Below, piece after piece: positions 7,987 through 16,991 of a DNA stretch of 57,264 nt (its first letter is position 1; every line of letters begins with the position of its first letter). Made by a program: the position numbers and the translations under genes. Source of the stretch: Myxococcaceae bacterium (lineage in GTDB: Bacteria; Myxococcota; Myxococcia; Myxococcales; Myxococcaceae); NCBI GenBank assembly GCA_016926755.1, contig JAFGNZ010000118.1, forward strand, positions 1 to 57,264. The letters are read 5' to 3'. The notes under the pieces are model-generated. The model was not told the DNA's origin. It was given only the letters and a program-made list of their open reading frames with translations, and searched no databases.

Positions 7987-10686
7987 ATGGAGGCTCAGAA
8001 GAAGAGGCGCTGGCCCTATGTGGTGGGAGGCATCTTCGCCGTGCTGGTGCTCGCCGTGGCGATCGTCCTGTGGCGGCTCGACGCCATCCTCTTGAAGGAG
8101 GCGCGCGCCCAGGCGGCCACGCTCTCGCAGCAGCTCGGGCGGCCGGTGGAGATCGGCGACATCTCCACCCGGCTCTTCCCGCACATCGGCGTGGACGTGG
8201 ATGACGTCTCCGTGGGGCCCGCGGAGGGCGAGGAGCTGCCCCTGACGCAGCTGAAGAACGTGGACGTGCGCGTGGCGGCCATGCCGCTGCTGCGCTCGCG
8301 CGGCAAGGACCTCCAGGTGCTCAACGCCGAGGCGTCCGGCCTCACCGTCAACGTCATCCGCCTGCCGGACGGCACCACCAACGTGCAGCGCCTGATGGAC
8401 AAGCTGGCGCAGCAGCAGAAGCCGGAGGAGCCGCCCGCCGAGGAGAAGCCACCCACGGACCTGTCCGGCGTGCGCGTGGAGCGGGCCGCGCTCACCGATG
8501 GCACCATCCGCTTCGTGGACCGCTCGGGCGGGAAGGCGCAGGAGCTGGCCATCTCGGACCTGGACATCGAGGTGAAGGACCTGCGCGTGGGCCAGCCGCT
8601 GGAGGTGACGCTGGCGGCGGGGGTGCTGGCGCAGAAGCAGAACCTGTTTTTGACGCTGGCGGCCGCGCCGCTGCCGCCCACGCTGGTGCCCACCCCGGAG
8701 CGCCTCACGCTGAAGGCCGAGAGCATCGACCTGGCGCCGCTGGGCCCGTACCTGCCGCCCACCGTGGGGCTCCAGGCGGGCACGCTGACGGCGGACTGGA
8801 AGGCGGAGCTGGGAGGCGTGGTGCCCGGCGGCAAGGGGCCCACGCGGCTGGAGGGCGTCATCCGCGCGCTCGGCCTGCGCTTCGCGGGCGCCGAGGGCGG
8901 CAAGGCGCTCGACGTGGTGCTGGACACGGACGTGAAGGCGGACCTCGCCGCGGGCGACCTGGCGCTGGACCGGCTCAAGCTGGACTTCGGCCCGGCGGGC
9001 ATCACCGGCAAGGGCCGCGTGAGGGGAATGCTGGGGGGCTCGCCCGCGGTGGAGGGCTTCGAGCTGACCAGCCATGACCTCGACCCGGCCGTGCTCGCCG
9101 AGTACTACCCGCCGCTGAAGAAGCAGCTCCAGGGGATGATCGCCGGCCCGGTGGGGCTCTCGGTGAGGGGCAGCGGCACGCAGGAGGCGCAGGCGCTGAA
9201 CCTGGAGGTGGACCTGACGCCCGTGCGCCTGCGCATCCCCGAGCAGCTCGCCAAGGAGGCGGGGGCGCCCATGCGGCTCACCTCGCGCATCACGGGCGCG
9301 GCGGCCAGCGGTGGGGCCCTGCGCTTCGACGCGAAGGCGGAGCTGGACGGCGCGGACCTGCGCCCCGGCCTGCTGCTGGACAAGGGGCCCGGGCAGCGGC
9401 TCGGCGTGGCGGCTGCGGGCACCTACCAGTCCACGAAGGACGGGATGAAGGTGGACGTGGGCCAGCTCACGGTGAACGTGCTGGAGGACACGCTGGGGGG
9501 CACCGCCTCGTTCGCGCTGGCGGGCGCGGGGAAGAAGCAGACGACCACGTTCGCGCTGGACATGAAGAGCCAGCGGCTGAACGCGGACGCGCTGCTGATG
9601 ACGGACGAGGAGATCAAGGCGCGCAACAACGGCGTGATTCCCCCGCCGCCGGACGACCCGACGCGCTTCAACGGCATGCGCGGCGACATGCGCTTCCAGG
9701 TGGCCTCGCTGCGCTACAGCGAGAAGGAGCTGAAGGACATGGTGGCCCACATCACCCTGGTGGATGACCTGATCACGGTGGAGAAATTCTCCTCGGTGGC
9801 CTACGGCGGCACGGTGGTGGCGGACGGGACGCAGGTGCACCTGGGGCCGCTGCCGGAGGAGCGGGCCTTCGAGGCCAAGGTGCAGCTGAAGGGCGTGGAC
9901 GTGGCGGCGGTGCTGGCGGAGCGCACGCCGAAGAAGGTGATGACGGGCAGGTTCAACGGGAACATCGACCTGAAGGGCGTGGGCTACACGCCGGAGAAGC
10001 TGAAGGAGACGCTGCTGGGGGCCATCAACGGCAACCTGGAGGACAGCGCGTTCCTGGGCGTGGACGTGCTCTCGAAGGTGTCCGAGCCGCTGGCCAAGGC
10101 GCTGCCCTTCGCGGGCAAGGCGCTCAAGAGCGGGGACATGACGTCCCTGGGCGAGAACCTGCCCTTCGGCGTGGAGATCAAGAACGGCGTGGCGCAGCTG
10201 GAGAAGCCCATCACGTGGACTCGGCCGGAGGCGGCGATGCGCTTCGAGGGCGGCATCCAGCTGGACGGGGTGCTGGCTCTGAACGGCACGGTGAGCCTGA
10301 CGCCGCAGACGGTGAACAAGCTCACGCTGGGCAAGGCGAAGCCCACCGAGCCGATCCCCGTGACGCTGAAGGTGACGGGGCCGGCGTGGAAGCCGGAGGT
10401 GACGGAGGTGGACGTGAAGCCGGCGGTGGCGGCGATCGTGAAGCAGTCGGCGGCGGGGCTGGCGGGGCAGGTGCTCGGCGAGAAGGGCAAGAAGGTGCAG
10501 GAGATCATCACGGGCGGCGAGCAGGCCGCGCGCGAGGAGGCCGAGCGCAAGAAGAAGGAGCTGGAGGCCAAGGCGGCCGAGGAGAAGAAGCGGCTCGAGG
10601 AGGCCGCCCGGGCCGAGCAGGAGCGGGCGAAGAAGAAGGCGGAGGAGGAGGCCAAGAAGCGCCTGCGCGGCATCTTCGGCAAGTAG
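7987..10686 (+). CDS. AsmA family protein
   Basis: An 899-residue protein starting at an ATG preceded by GAGGAGGGAG. It has a short basic N-terminus (MEAQKKRR), one transmembrane helix (about residues 10-30), and then the AsmA signature LSQQLGRPVEIGDISTRLFPHIGVDVDDVSVG. A long repeat-like beta-rich periplasmic region follows. The AsmA C-terminal domain ends near residue 830, and a strongly charged, helical Lys/Glu-rich tail closes the protein. AsmA-like proteins span the periplasm as bridge-like lipid carriers or affect outer-membrane assembly; this is family knowledge, not seen directly. The charged tail is unusual for the family and could be a coiled coil. The gene is monocistronic as far as can be seen, divergent from the DUF885 gene. 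Confidence 0.87.
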   Translation: MEAQKKRRWPYVVGGIFAVLVLAVAIVLWRLDAILLKEARAQAATLSQQLGRPVEIGDISTRLFPHIGVDVDDVSVGPAEGEELPLTQLKNVDVRVAAMPLLRSRGKDLQVLNAEASGLTVNVIRLPDGTTNVQRLMDKLAQQQKPEEPPAEEKPPTDLSGVRVERAALTDGTIRFVDRSGGKAQELAISDLDIEVKDLRVGQPLEVTLAAGVLAQKQNLFLTLAAAPLPPTLVPTPERLTLKAESIDLAPLGPYLPPTVGLQAGTLTADWKAELGGVVPGGKGPTRLEGVIRALGLRFAGAEGGKALDVVLDTDVKADLAAGDLALDRLKLDFGPAGITGKGRVRGMLGGSPAVEGFELTSHDLDPAVLAEYYPPLKKQLQGMIAGPVGLSVRGSGTQEAQALNLEVDLTPVRLRIPEQLAKEAGAPMRLTSRITGAAASGGALRFDAKAELDGADLRPGLLLDKGPGQRLGVAAAGTYQSTKDGMKVDVGQLTVNVLEDTLGGTASFALAGAGKKQTTTFALDMKSQRLNADALLMTDEEIKARNNGVIPPPPDDPTRFNGMRGDMRFQVASLRYSEKELKDMVAHITLVDDLITVEKFSSVAYGGTVVADGTQVHLGPLPEERAFEAKVQLKGVDVAAVLAERTPKKVMTGRFNGNIDLKGVGYTPEKLKETLLGAINGNLEDSAFLGVDVLSKVSEPLAKALPFAGKALKSGDMTSLGENLPFGVEIKNGVAQLEKPITWTRPEAAMRFEGGIQLDGVLALNGTVSLTPQTVNKLTLGKAKPTEPIPVTLKVTGPAWKPEVTEVDVKPAVAAIVKQSAAGLAGQVLGEKGKKVQEIITGGEQAAREEAERKKKELEAKAAEEKKRLEEAARAEQERAKKKAEEEAKKRLRGIFGK

Positions 10687-10728
10687 GAGCCTCAGCGCAT
10701 CCGGCGCGCGCCGGGGTGACTTGAGGCC

Positions 10729-10751
10729 CCGCTGTGTCAGCGGTATGTCAG
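10729..10751. promoter_or_regulatory. Candidate operator upstream of the WYL/YafY regulator
   Basis: A perfect 6-base inverted repeat (CCGCTG, 3 bases, CAGCGG; 10729-10743) overlaps two direct TGTCAG copies at 10735-10740 and 10746-10751, exactly 11 bases apart, one helical turn. A related TTGACA...CAGTCA arrangement (11489-11506) lies upstream of the next gene, the VOC protein. Regulators of this family often control themselves and an adjacent glyoxalase-like gene, so these may be operator copies. It is a pattern read by eye in GC-rich DNA, hence the low confidence. Confidence 0.3.
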
Positions 10752-10762
10752 TTGCCTTTGCC

Positions 10763-11407
10763 ATGCAGCGAACCGAGCGTCTCTTTGCCCTCGCGGAGTA
10801 CCTGAGGGGCCGTCGCACCGGGGTCACCGCCGAAGCCCTCGCCGAGCGCTTCGGGGTGACCATCCGGACCATCTACCGGGACCTCGATGCCCTGCGCGCC
10901 GCGGCCCTGCCGCTCGCCGCCGAGCGGGGGCGCGGGGGCGGCTACGCGCTGGACCGGAGCTACAGCCTGCCTCCCGTGAACTTCACCGCGCGCGAGGCGG
11001 CGCTCCTCGTCGCGCTCGGGCGCTTCGCGAGCGACATGCGCCTGCTCCCGTTCACCGACACGCTCGAGTCGGCGCTCGACAAGGTCCGCGCCGCCCTGTC
11101 CACCTCCGCCCAGCGCGAGCTGCTCGCGCGCCTCAAGGAGCTCTCGTTCCTCGGCGTGCCGGCGCTCCCTGCCAGGAAGGAGGTCCGCGCGGCGCTCGAG
11201 CGCGCCTGGTTCGAGCAGCAGCCGCTGCGCATCACCTACGTCGACTCGAACTTCCTGGAGACGACGCGCACCGTGCAGATCAAGTCGGTCATCATGGACC
11301 GGCACGAGACGCGCGTCGACGCCGTGGACCTGGACAAGGGCGAGCGCCGCCACTTCCGCCTCGACCACATCGCGCGCGCCGAGGTGCTGCGCCTCCCCGC
11401 GCCTTGA
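10763..11407 (+). CDS. YafY/WYL-domain transcriptional regulator
   Basis: A 214-residue one-component regulator. The HTH_11 domain is at the start: MQRTERLFALAEYLRG, then the recognition region VTIRTIYRDLDALRAAALPL and the wing GRGGGYALDRSYSLPPVNFT. The C-terminal part holds the WYL effector domain in a diverged form (LRITYVDSNFLETTRTVQ, ending HFRLDHIARAEVL); WYL domains bind nucleotides or other small ligands. Alternative in-frame starts exist at 10721 and 10745; I chose the ATG that begins the conserved domain. The VOC gene follows on the same strand after 174 bases, a pairing often seen for YafY-type regulators, suggesting it is the regulated target. Confidence 0.87.
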   Translation: MQRTERLFALAEYLRGRRTGVTAEALAERFGVTIRTIYRDLDALRAAALPLAAERGRGGGYALDRSYSLPPVNFTAREAALLVALGRFASDMRLLPFTDTLESALDKVRAALSTSAQRELLARLKELSFLGVPALPARKEVRAALERAWFEQQPLRITYVDSNFLETTRTVQIKSVIMDRHETRVDAVDLDKGERRHFRLDHIARAEVLRLPAP

Positions 11408-11581
11408 GCAACAGCTCGCGGACCTCGCACTCCAGGGCGAAGCCCCGTGCTCCAGCCAACGTTCCAGGTCCAGCCGCGTGCAGAGGACTTGACAGATGTT
11501 CAGTCAGGCAATACGTGGGGCCGGCTGCGTGAGCAGCAGCGGCAACACCCACGTCCAACACATGAGCGGAGGAGGGAAATC

Positions 11582-12046
11582 TTGGCCAAGGCAATTCCAG
11601 AGGGGTACCACACCGTCACGCCGTACCTGATCGTCAAGGGCGCGGCCCGGGCGCTCGAGTTCTACAAGAAGGCGTTCAACGCCAAGGAGCTCGGCCGCAT
11701 GGAGGGCCCCGGCGGGACGATCGGCCACGCCGAGTTCCAGATCGGCGACTCGCGCATCATGATCGCCGATGAGTCCCCCGACATGGGCGCGCGCAGCCCC
11801 GAGACGGTGGGGGGCTCACCGGTCGGGCTCTGCCTCTACGTCGAGGACGTGGACGCGCTCTTCAAGCAGGCCGTCTCCGCCGGCGCAAAGGAGGAGCGAC
11901 CGGTGAAGGATCAGTTCTACGGCGACCGCTCCGGCACCGTGCGCGATCCCTTCGGCCACCAGTGGACCATCGCCACGCATAAGGAGGACGTCCCCCCCGA
12001 GGAGATGAAGCGCCGGATGGACGCGATGATGAAGCAGGGCGCGTAG
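11582..12046 (+). CDS. VOC (glyoxalase/PhnB-like) family protein
   Basis: A 154-residue protein, starting at a TTG with GGAGGAGGG directly upstream; no in-frame ATG fits. It is a PhnB/YdcE-type vicinal-oxygen-chelate protein: VTPYLIVKGAARALEFYKKAFNA opens the first beta-alpha-beta-beta-beta module. GHAEFQIGDSRIMIADE and GLCLYVEDVDALFKQAVSAGA follow, and the second module closes with DRSGTVRDPFGHQW. The last residues are a charged helix. Members are mostly of unknown substrate; resistance, isomerase and dioxygenase functions are all known in the fold. A candidate TTGACA box lies at 11489-11494. It is convergent with the chemoreceptor gene. Confidence 0.88.
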   Translation: MAKAIPEGYHTVTPYLIVKGAARALEFYKKAFNAKELGRMEGPGGTIGHAEFQIGDSRIMIADESPDMGARSPETVGGSPVGLCLYVEDVDALFKQAVSAGAKEERPVKDQFYGDRSGTVRDPFGHQWTIATHKEDVPPEEMKRRMDAMMKQGA

Positions 12047-12063
12047 AGCGCCTCGCCCCCACT

Positions 12064-12117
12064 CAGATCGTCTCCGGCTCCGAGAGGAGTCTACACACGG
12101 AACTCGGAGACGATCTG
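12064..12117. terminator. Long perfect inverted repeat between convergent genes
   Basis: CAGATCGTCTCCG at 12064-12076 is matched exactly by its complement CGGAGACGATCTG at 12105-12117, with 28 bases between. The right arm lies inside the last codons of the chemoreceptor gene and the left arm beyond its stop codon, between it and the convergent VOC gene. A 13-base perfect stem in this position suits a bidirectional transcription barrier or an mRNA 3' end, although there is no T-tract. Confidence 0.5.
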
Positions 12118-13686
12118 CCGGAGCTGGGCCACGGTGGAGTTGATCTGCCCCACCGCCTCCTCCGCGGTGGTGGTGGCCAGCACCACGTCGCCCATCATCC
12201 CCGAGAGCGTCGTCATCACGTCCGTCATCTGGGAGATGCCCGCGTTCTGCTGCGTCACCGAGGCGACGATCTGCCGCGCCGCCTTGCCGCTCTCCTGCAG
12301 CACGCTGGTGATCTCCTTGAGCCGGTCCGCCGAGGCGAGCACCTTCTCGATGCCCACCTCCATCTCCTTGCTGTCGCCCTCCGCCGAGGTGACGGCCTGG
12401 CGGATCGCCATGCTGATCTCCAGGAGGATCTTCCCGATGCGCTCGGTGCTCTGCAGCGACTGGCCGCTCAGCGTCCGCATCTCTCGCGCCACCACCGCGA
12501 AGCCGCGCCCGCCCTCGCCCGCGCGCGCCGCCTCGATGGCGGCGTTGAGCGCCAGCACGTTGCTCTGGTCCGCCAGGTCCTTCACGCTGCCGATGATGTC
12601 CCGCGCGTGCACGGCCTGCTCGGAGAGCTGGCCGATGTTGCCCACCATCGCGCCCACGCGCTGACGGATCTGCTCCAGCCCCTTGGCGCTCTCCTCGATG
12701 GACTGCTGGCTGGCCACGGTGAAGCTGTCGGCCTGCTCGGCCACCTGGAGCACCATCTCCGCGCGGCTGGAGGCCATGCTGGACGTCTGGGCGATCTCCG
12801 CCATCGTCGTGCCGGCCTCGGAGAGGCTGCGGGCCTGCTCGGTGAGGAAGTTGATCTGCTCCTGGCTCACCTTCGTCAGCCGCTCGGACGCGGTGGACAG
12901 CTCGCCCACCAGCCCCTGGAGCGCCACCGGCACCGCGCGCAGCCGCTTCACCAGCAGCTCCAGGCTGCCCGCCAGCCGCCCCACCTCGTCCCGCGCGTTC
13001 ACGTCGATGCTCACCGTCAGGTCGCCCTCCCGGGCGATGCGCGAGGCCGTGTGGGACAGGCGCATCAGCGGCTCGGCCACCTCTCGCACCATCCACCAGC
13101 ACAGGCCCCCCAGCAGCAGGATGCACAGCGCCACGAGCACGCCGATCAACACCTGCCCGCGCGAGCCCGCCACGCTGGCCCTATGGAAGGCGTCCGTCAG
13201 CCCGCGCTGCTGCTCCTCCACCATCAGCTGGAGCGCCGTCTGCAGGGACTCGAAGCGCGTGTTCACCCGCGTGTGCGCGGCCGGGGCCTGCGCGTCCTCG
13301 CGGGCGCGGAGCACCACCGCCTGCTCCAACTCCTCCAGGTACTGGCTGAAGTCCTGCTGGAGCACGCTCAGGTGTTGGGCGCTGAGCGCCGGGTTGCGGC
13401 GCGCCGTCTCCAGGTCCGCGGAGATCCTCCGCCCCAGCGCGCGCATGGGCTCCAGCCTGCGGGCGTCCTTGAGCAGCACCGCGTCCTGCAGCTCATGGTG
13501 GAGCGTCTGGAGGTCGGCCATCATCGCCTGGCTCTGCGCGAGCGCCGGCGCGTGGCCCTGCTCGATGAGGGTGTGCGCCTTGCTCGTCGTCATCCCCATC
13601 ACGATGGACAAGGCCAGGATGCCCAGCAGGAACAGCGACGCCAGGCCCGGCAGCAGCATCATCTTCTGCTTGAACGTCAGCGTCAT
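12091..13686 (-). CDS. Methyl-accepting chemotaxis protein
   Basis: A 531-residue transducer of the classical layout. Transmembrane helix 1 is at about residues 10-32. A periplasmic four-helix-bundle-like sensor (about 33-177) has no cache or PAS signature. Helix 2 is at about 178-200, followed by a HAMP domain (about 201-253). The signalling domain contains the hairpin tip hallmark NVLALNAAIEAARAGEGGRGFAVVA in two overlapping motifs. It ends QIVSEFRV with no CheR-tethering pentapeptide. It controls a CheA/CheW array, in myxobacteria either motility or a gene-regulatory Che-like pathway; no che genes are in the window, so the pathway is unknown. Confidence 0.93.
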   Translation of the reverse strand: MTLTFKQKMMLLPGLASLFLLGILALSIVMGMTTSKAHTLIEQGHAPALAQSQAMMADLQTLHHELQDAVLLKDARRLEPMRALGRRISADLETARRNPALSAQHLSVLQQDFSQYLEELEQAVVLRAREDAQAPAAHTRVNTRFESLQTALQLMVEEQQRGLTDAFHRASVAGSRGQVLIGVLVALCILLLGGLCWWMVREVAEPLMRLSHTASRIAREGDLTVSIDVNARDEVGRLAGSLELLVKRLRAVPVALQGLVGELSTASERLTKVSQEQINFLTEQARSLSEAGTTMAEIAQTSSMASSRAEMVLQVAEQADSFTVASQQSIEESAKGLEQIRQRVGAMVGNIGQLSEQAVHARDIIGSVKDLADQSNVLALNAAIEAARAGEGGRGFAVVAREMRTLSGQSLQSTERIGKILLEISMAIRQAVTSAEGDSKEMEVGIEKVLASADRLKEITSVLQESGKAARQIVASVTQQNAGISQMTDVMTTLSGMMGDVVLATTTAEEAVGQINSTVAQLRQIVSEFRV

Positions 13687-13962
13687 CGCCTCTCACCCGG
13701 CACGAGCGCACGCGTCCCCTGGATGCGGCCACCCACCGTGTCTCGTTTCCTCCCAGGGCTGCCGGGCCTCAGGCGCCAGCAGCTCAGGGCTACCCTACCC
13801 CGCAGGATACCCAACCGCTCCCCCCACCGCTCAAGGACTCCCCACTGTGCGTGCCGGGCTCCCAACCCTCGGCAACACATCCTCATACAGGTGTCGAGGA
13901 GGGGGAGGCAGGCGTCCAACCGCGCGGATTGCCTGGCTCCTCGCCGGGTGGCCGGGCGTCGT

Positions 13963-15039
13963 TCATCCGGGCAGGACGTCCAGGCGCTGGCAGCCCTCGA
14001 CGGAGAGGACGAAGTCGGCCCCGAAGGCCTGCGCTGGGGTGAGCGCCCCCTGGCGCTCGTGGGCCAGCACCTGCTCCACCGCGCGCACCGCGGCCAGGGC
14101 CGTGAAGGCATAGCCCTCCGGCAGCTCCAGCCACGCCTGGGCCCGCCGGCCGTCCGCCGCGCGAGCCTCGGCCCAGACATGGGAGCGGTGCTCGCTGCGC
14201 GCCGTCTCGTTCGGCCCCTGCACCCGTGCCTCGATGAGGCGCTCGGCGCCCTGGCGGACGGCGTCCACCGCGAGCACCCGCTTGAGCAGCGGATAGGTGA
14301 AGCGGATGACCCGGGCGGCGGCGCGCGGCAGGGCCATGTAGGTGGTGATGTTGGGGATGCCGGTGGTGTGCCACGCCGTCACCAGGTCCCCCCAGGGGAT
14401 GGGCGCCACGGTGCGCTCGGCGTCCGCGAAGCGCACGCGCCGCAGGCCCTTGCCCATGGGCCACGGCTGGAGGGCACCGCCGCGGCGCACCCGCCCGCCC
14501 GCGGGGAGGTGCTCGAGGGCGGACTTGGCGGTGCCAGCGCTGGCCTGGCCCAGGGAGATGGCCAGATCCAGTTCGTGCGCCCCGGGCACGCGCTCGGCCA
14601 CGTAGCGCGCCAGGCAGTCGGTGGGCACCACGTCGAAGCCCACCCCGGACATGAGGGTGATGCCGCGCGCGCGCGCCTCCGCGTCATGCCGGAAGGTGCT
14701 CTCGAAGACGGGGATCTCCCCGGTGATGTCCAGGTAGTGCGCGCCGGCGGCCAGGCACGCCTGCACCATGGGCTCGCTGGTGCGCACGAAGGGGCCCGCG
14801 GCGTGCAGCACCAGGGGCAGGCCCTCCAGCGAGGACACCAGGCCGCGCACGTCGTCCAGCCCCGCCACCACCAGCTCCAGGCCGAGCCGCTCGGCCAGGG
14901 GCGCCAGCTTCTCGCGGTTGCGCCCGGCGAGCACGGGCCGATGGCCCCGGCGCACGGCCTCCTCGGCGATGAGGCGGCCGGTGTAGCCAGAGGCGCCGTA
15001 CAGCATCCAGCGAGGGGCGGTGGACGGGGGTGCGCTCAC
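13963..15039 (-). CDS. Saccharopine dehydrogenase NADP-binding fold protein (trans-acting enoyl reductase-like)
   Basis: A 358-residue protein starting at a GTG at 15039, where GGTAGGG lies upstream. The N-terminus is a Rossmann fold with the variant nucleotide loop YGASGYTGRLIAEEAVRRGH and AGRNREKLAPLAERLGLE. HAAGPFVRTSEPMVQACLAAGAHYLDITGEI and SGVGFDVVPTDCLA follow; together these typify the MLCR/trans-acting enoyl reductase and saccharopine-dehydrogenase-like group. Length and motifs fit single-domain reductases that act on lipids, not lysine-pathway enzymes. The substrate is not predictable. No partner genes of lipid synthesis are adjacent; the downstream gene on this strand is a chemoreceptor 276 bases away. 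Confidence 0.87.
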   Translation of the reverse strand: MSAPPSTAPRWMLYGASGYTGRLIAEEAVRRGHRPVLAGRNREKLAPLAERLGLELVVAGLDDVRGLVSSLEGLPLVLHAAGPFVRTSEPMVQACLAAGAHYLDITGEIPVFESTFRHDAEARARGITLMSGVGFDVVPTDCLARYVAERVPGAHELDLAISLGQASAGTAKSALEHLPAGGRVRRGGALQPWPMGKGLRRVRFADAERTVAPIPWGDLVTAWHTTGIPNITTYMALPRAAARVIRFTYPLLKRVLAVDAVRQGAERLIEARVQGPNETARSEHRSHVWAEARAADGRRAQAWLELPEGYAFTALAAVRAVEQVLAHERQGALTPAQAFGADFVLSVEGCQRLDVLPG

Positions 15040-15103
15040 GTGGCCATACCCTACCACCGCTCCTGCCGGGAGACGGAGGGGGCGGTGGGCGCCGGGCCAC
15101 CCC

Positions 15104-15466
15104 TCAGGGCGCGGTGCCCTGGAGGAAGGGGGCCAGCTCCGCGCGGCAGGCCTCGTCGCACTGGGGGAAGCGCAGGAGGAACTCGGCGCGCTTGCGGCAC
15201 TGGCTCTCGGGCTCTCTGGGGCCGGCGTCCCCCAGGCACTTCGCGCGCTGGTCCGCCCAGGCCTCGCCATAGAAGGCCTCTTGCTGCGCGGGGGACATGG
15301 CCCGGATCGCCCCTTCCCCCGAGCTGTTCACCCATAGCCACATGGCCAGCATCACCGCCCCGAAGGCGGCGAGGATCACCGCCCGGCGTCGCCAGGGCCC
15401 ACGCGGCGGGGGAGCCAGGTCCCGAGAGAAGAGTCCACCGCCCGAAGGCTCCGCGCCGTCCGTCAT
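15104..15466 (-). CDS. Single-pass membrane hypothetical protein
   Basis: A 120-residue protein; the ATG at 15466 is favoured over one two codons upstream (15472) because AGGGG then lies at normal spacing. The N-terminal 27 residues are proline/arginine-rich and cytosolic, followed by one helix (AVILAAFGAVMLAMWLWV). The outside part of about 70 residues has four cysteines in two pairs (KCLG, SQCRKR, PQCDEACRAE), suggesting disulfides in the periplasm. No family is recognised. It is upstream of the reductase gene on the same strand, 64 bases away, and could be co-transcribed with it. Confidence 0.62.
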   Translation of the reverse strand: MTDGAEPSGGGLFSRDLAPPPRGPWRRRAVILAAFGAVMLAMWLWVNSSGEGAIRAMSPAQQEAFYGEAWADQRAKCLGDAGPREPESQCRKRAEFLLRFPQCDEACRAELAPFLQGTAP

Positions 15467-15584
15467 CCCCATGCCCCTGAAAATGCCGCAGGGCGCGGGC
15501 GGTTGCCAGGGCGCTCGTCATCCAGTGTACGAGAGCTGTCAGCCCTTGCGGCCCACTCGCACCGAAGGTGCATAGGATGGACCC

Positions 15585-16979
<1,395 letters not shown>

Positions 16980-16991
16980 CCTCGCCCCGGG

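Noticed and set aside
7852-10872. A 1006-codon open frame on the minus strand
   Set aside because: It is antisense to the AsmA gene, with long runs of Leu/Arg/His that no protein family shows.
12607-15480. A 957-codon open frame on the plus strand
   Set aside because: It is antisense to the chemoreceptor and reductase genes, with no domain and a His/Gln/Arg-rich composition.
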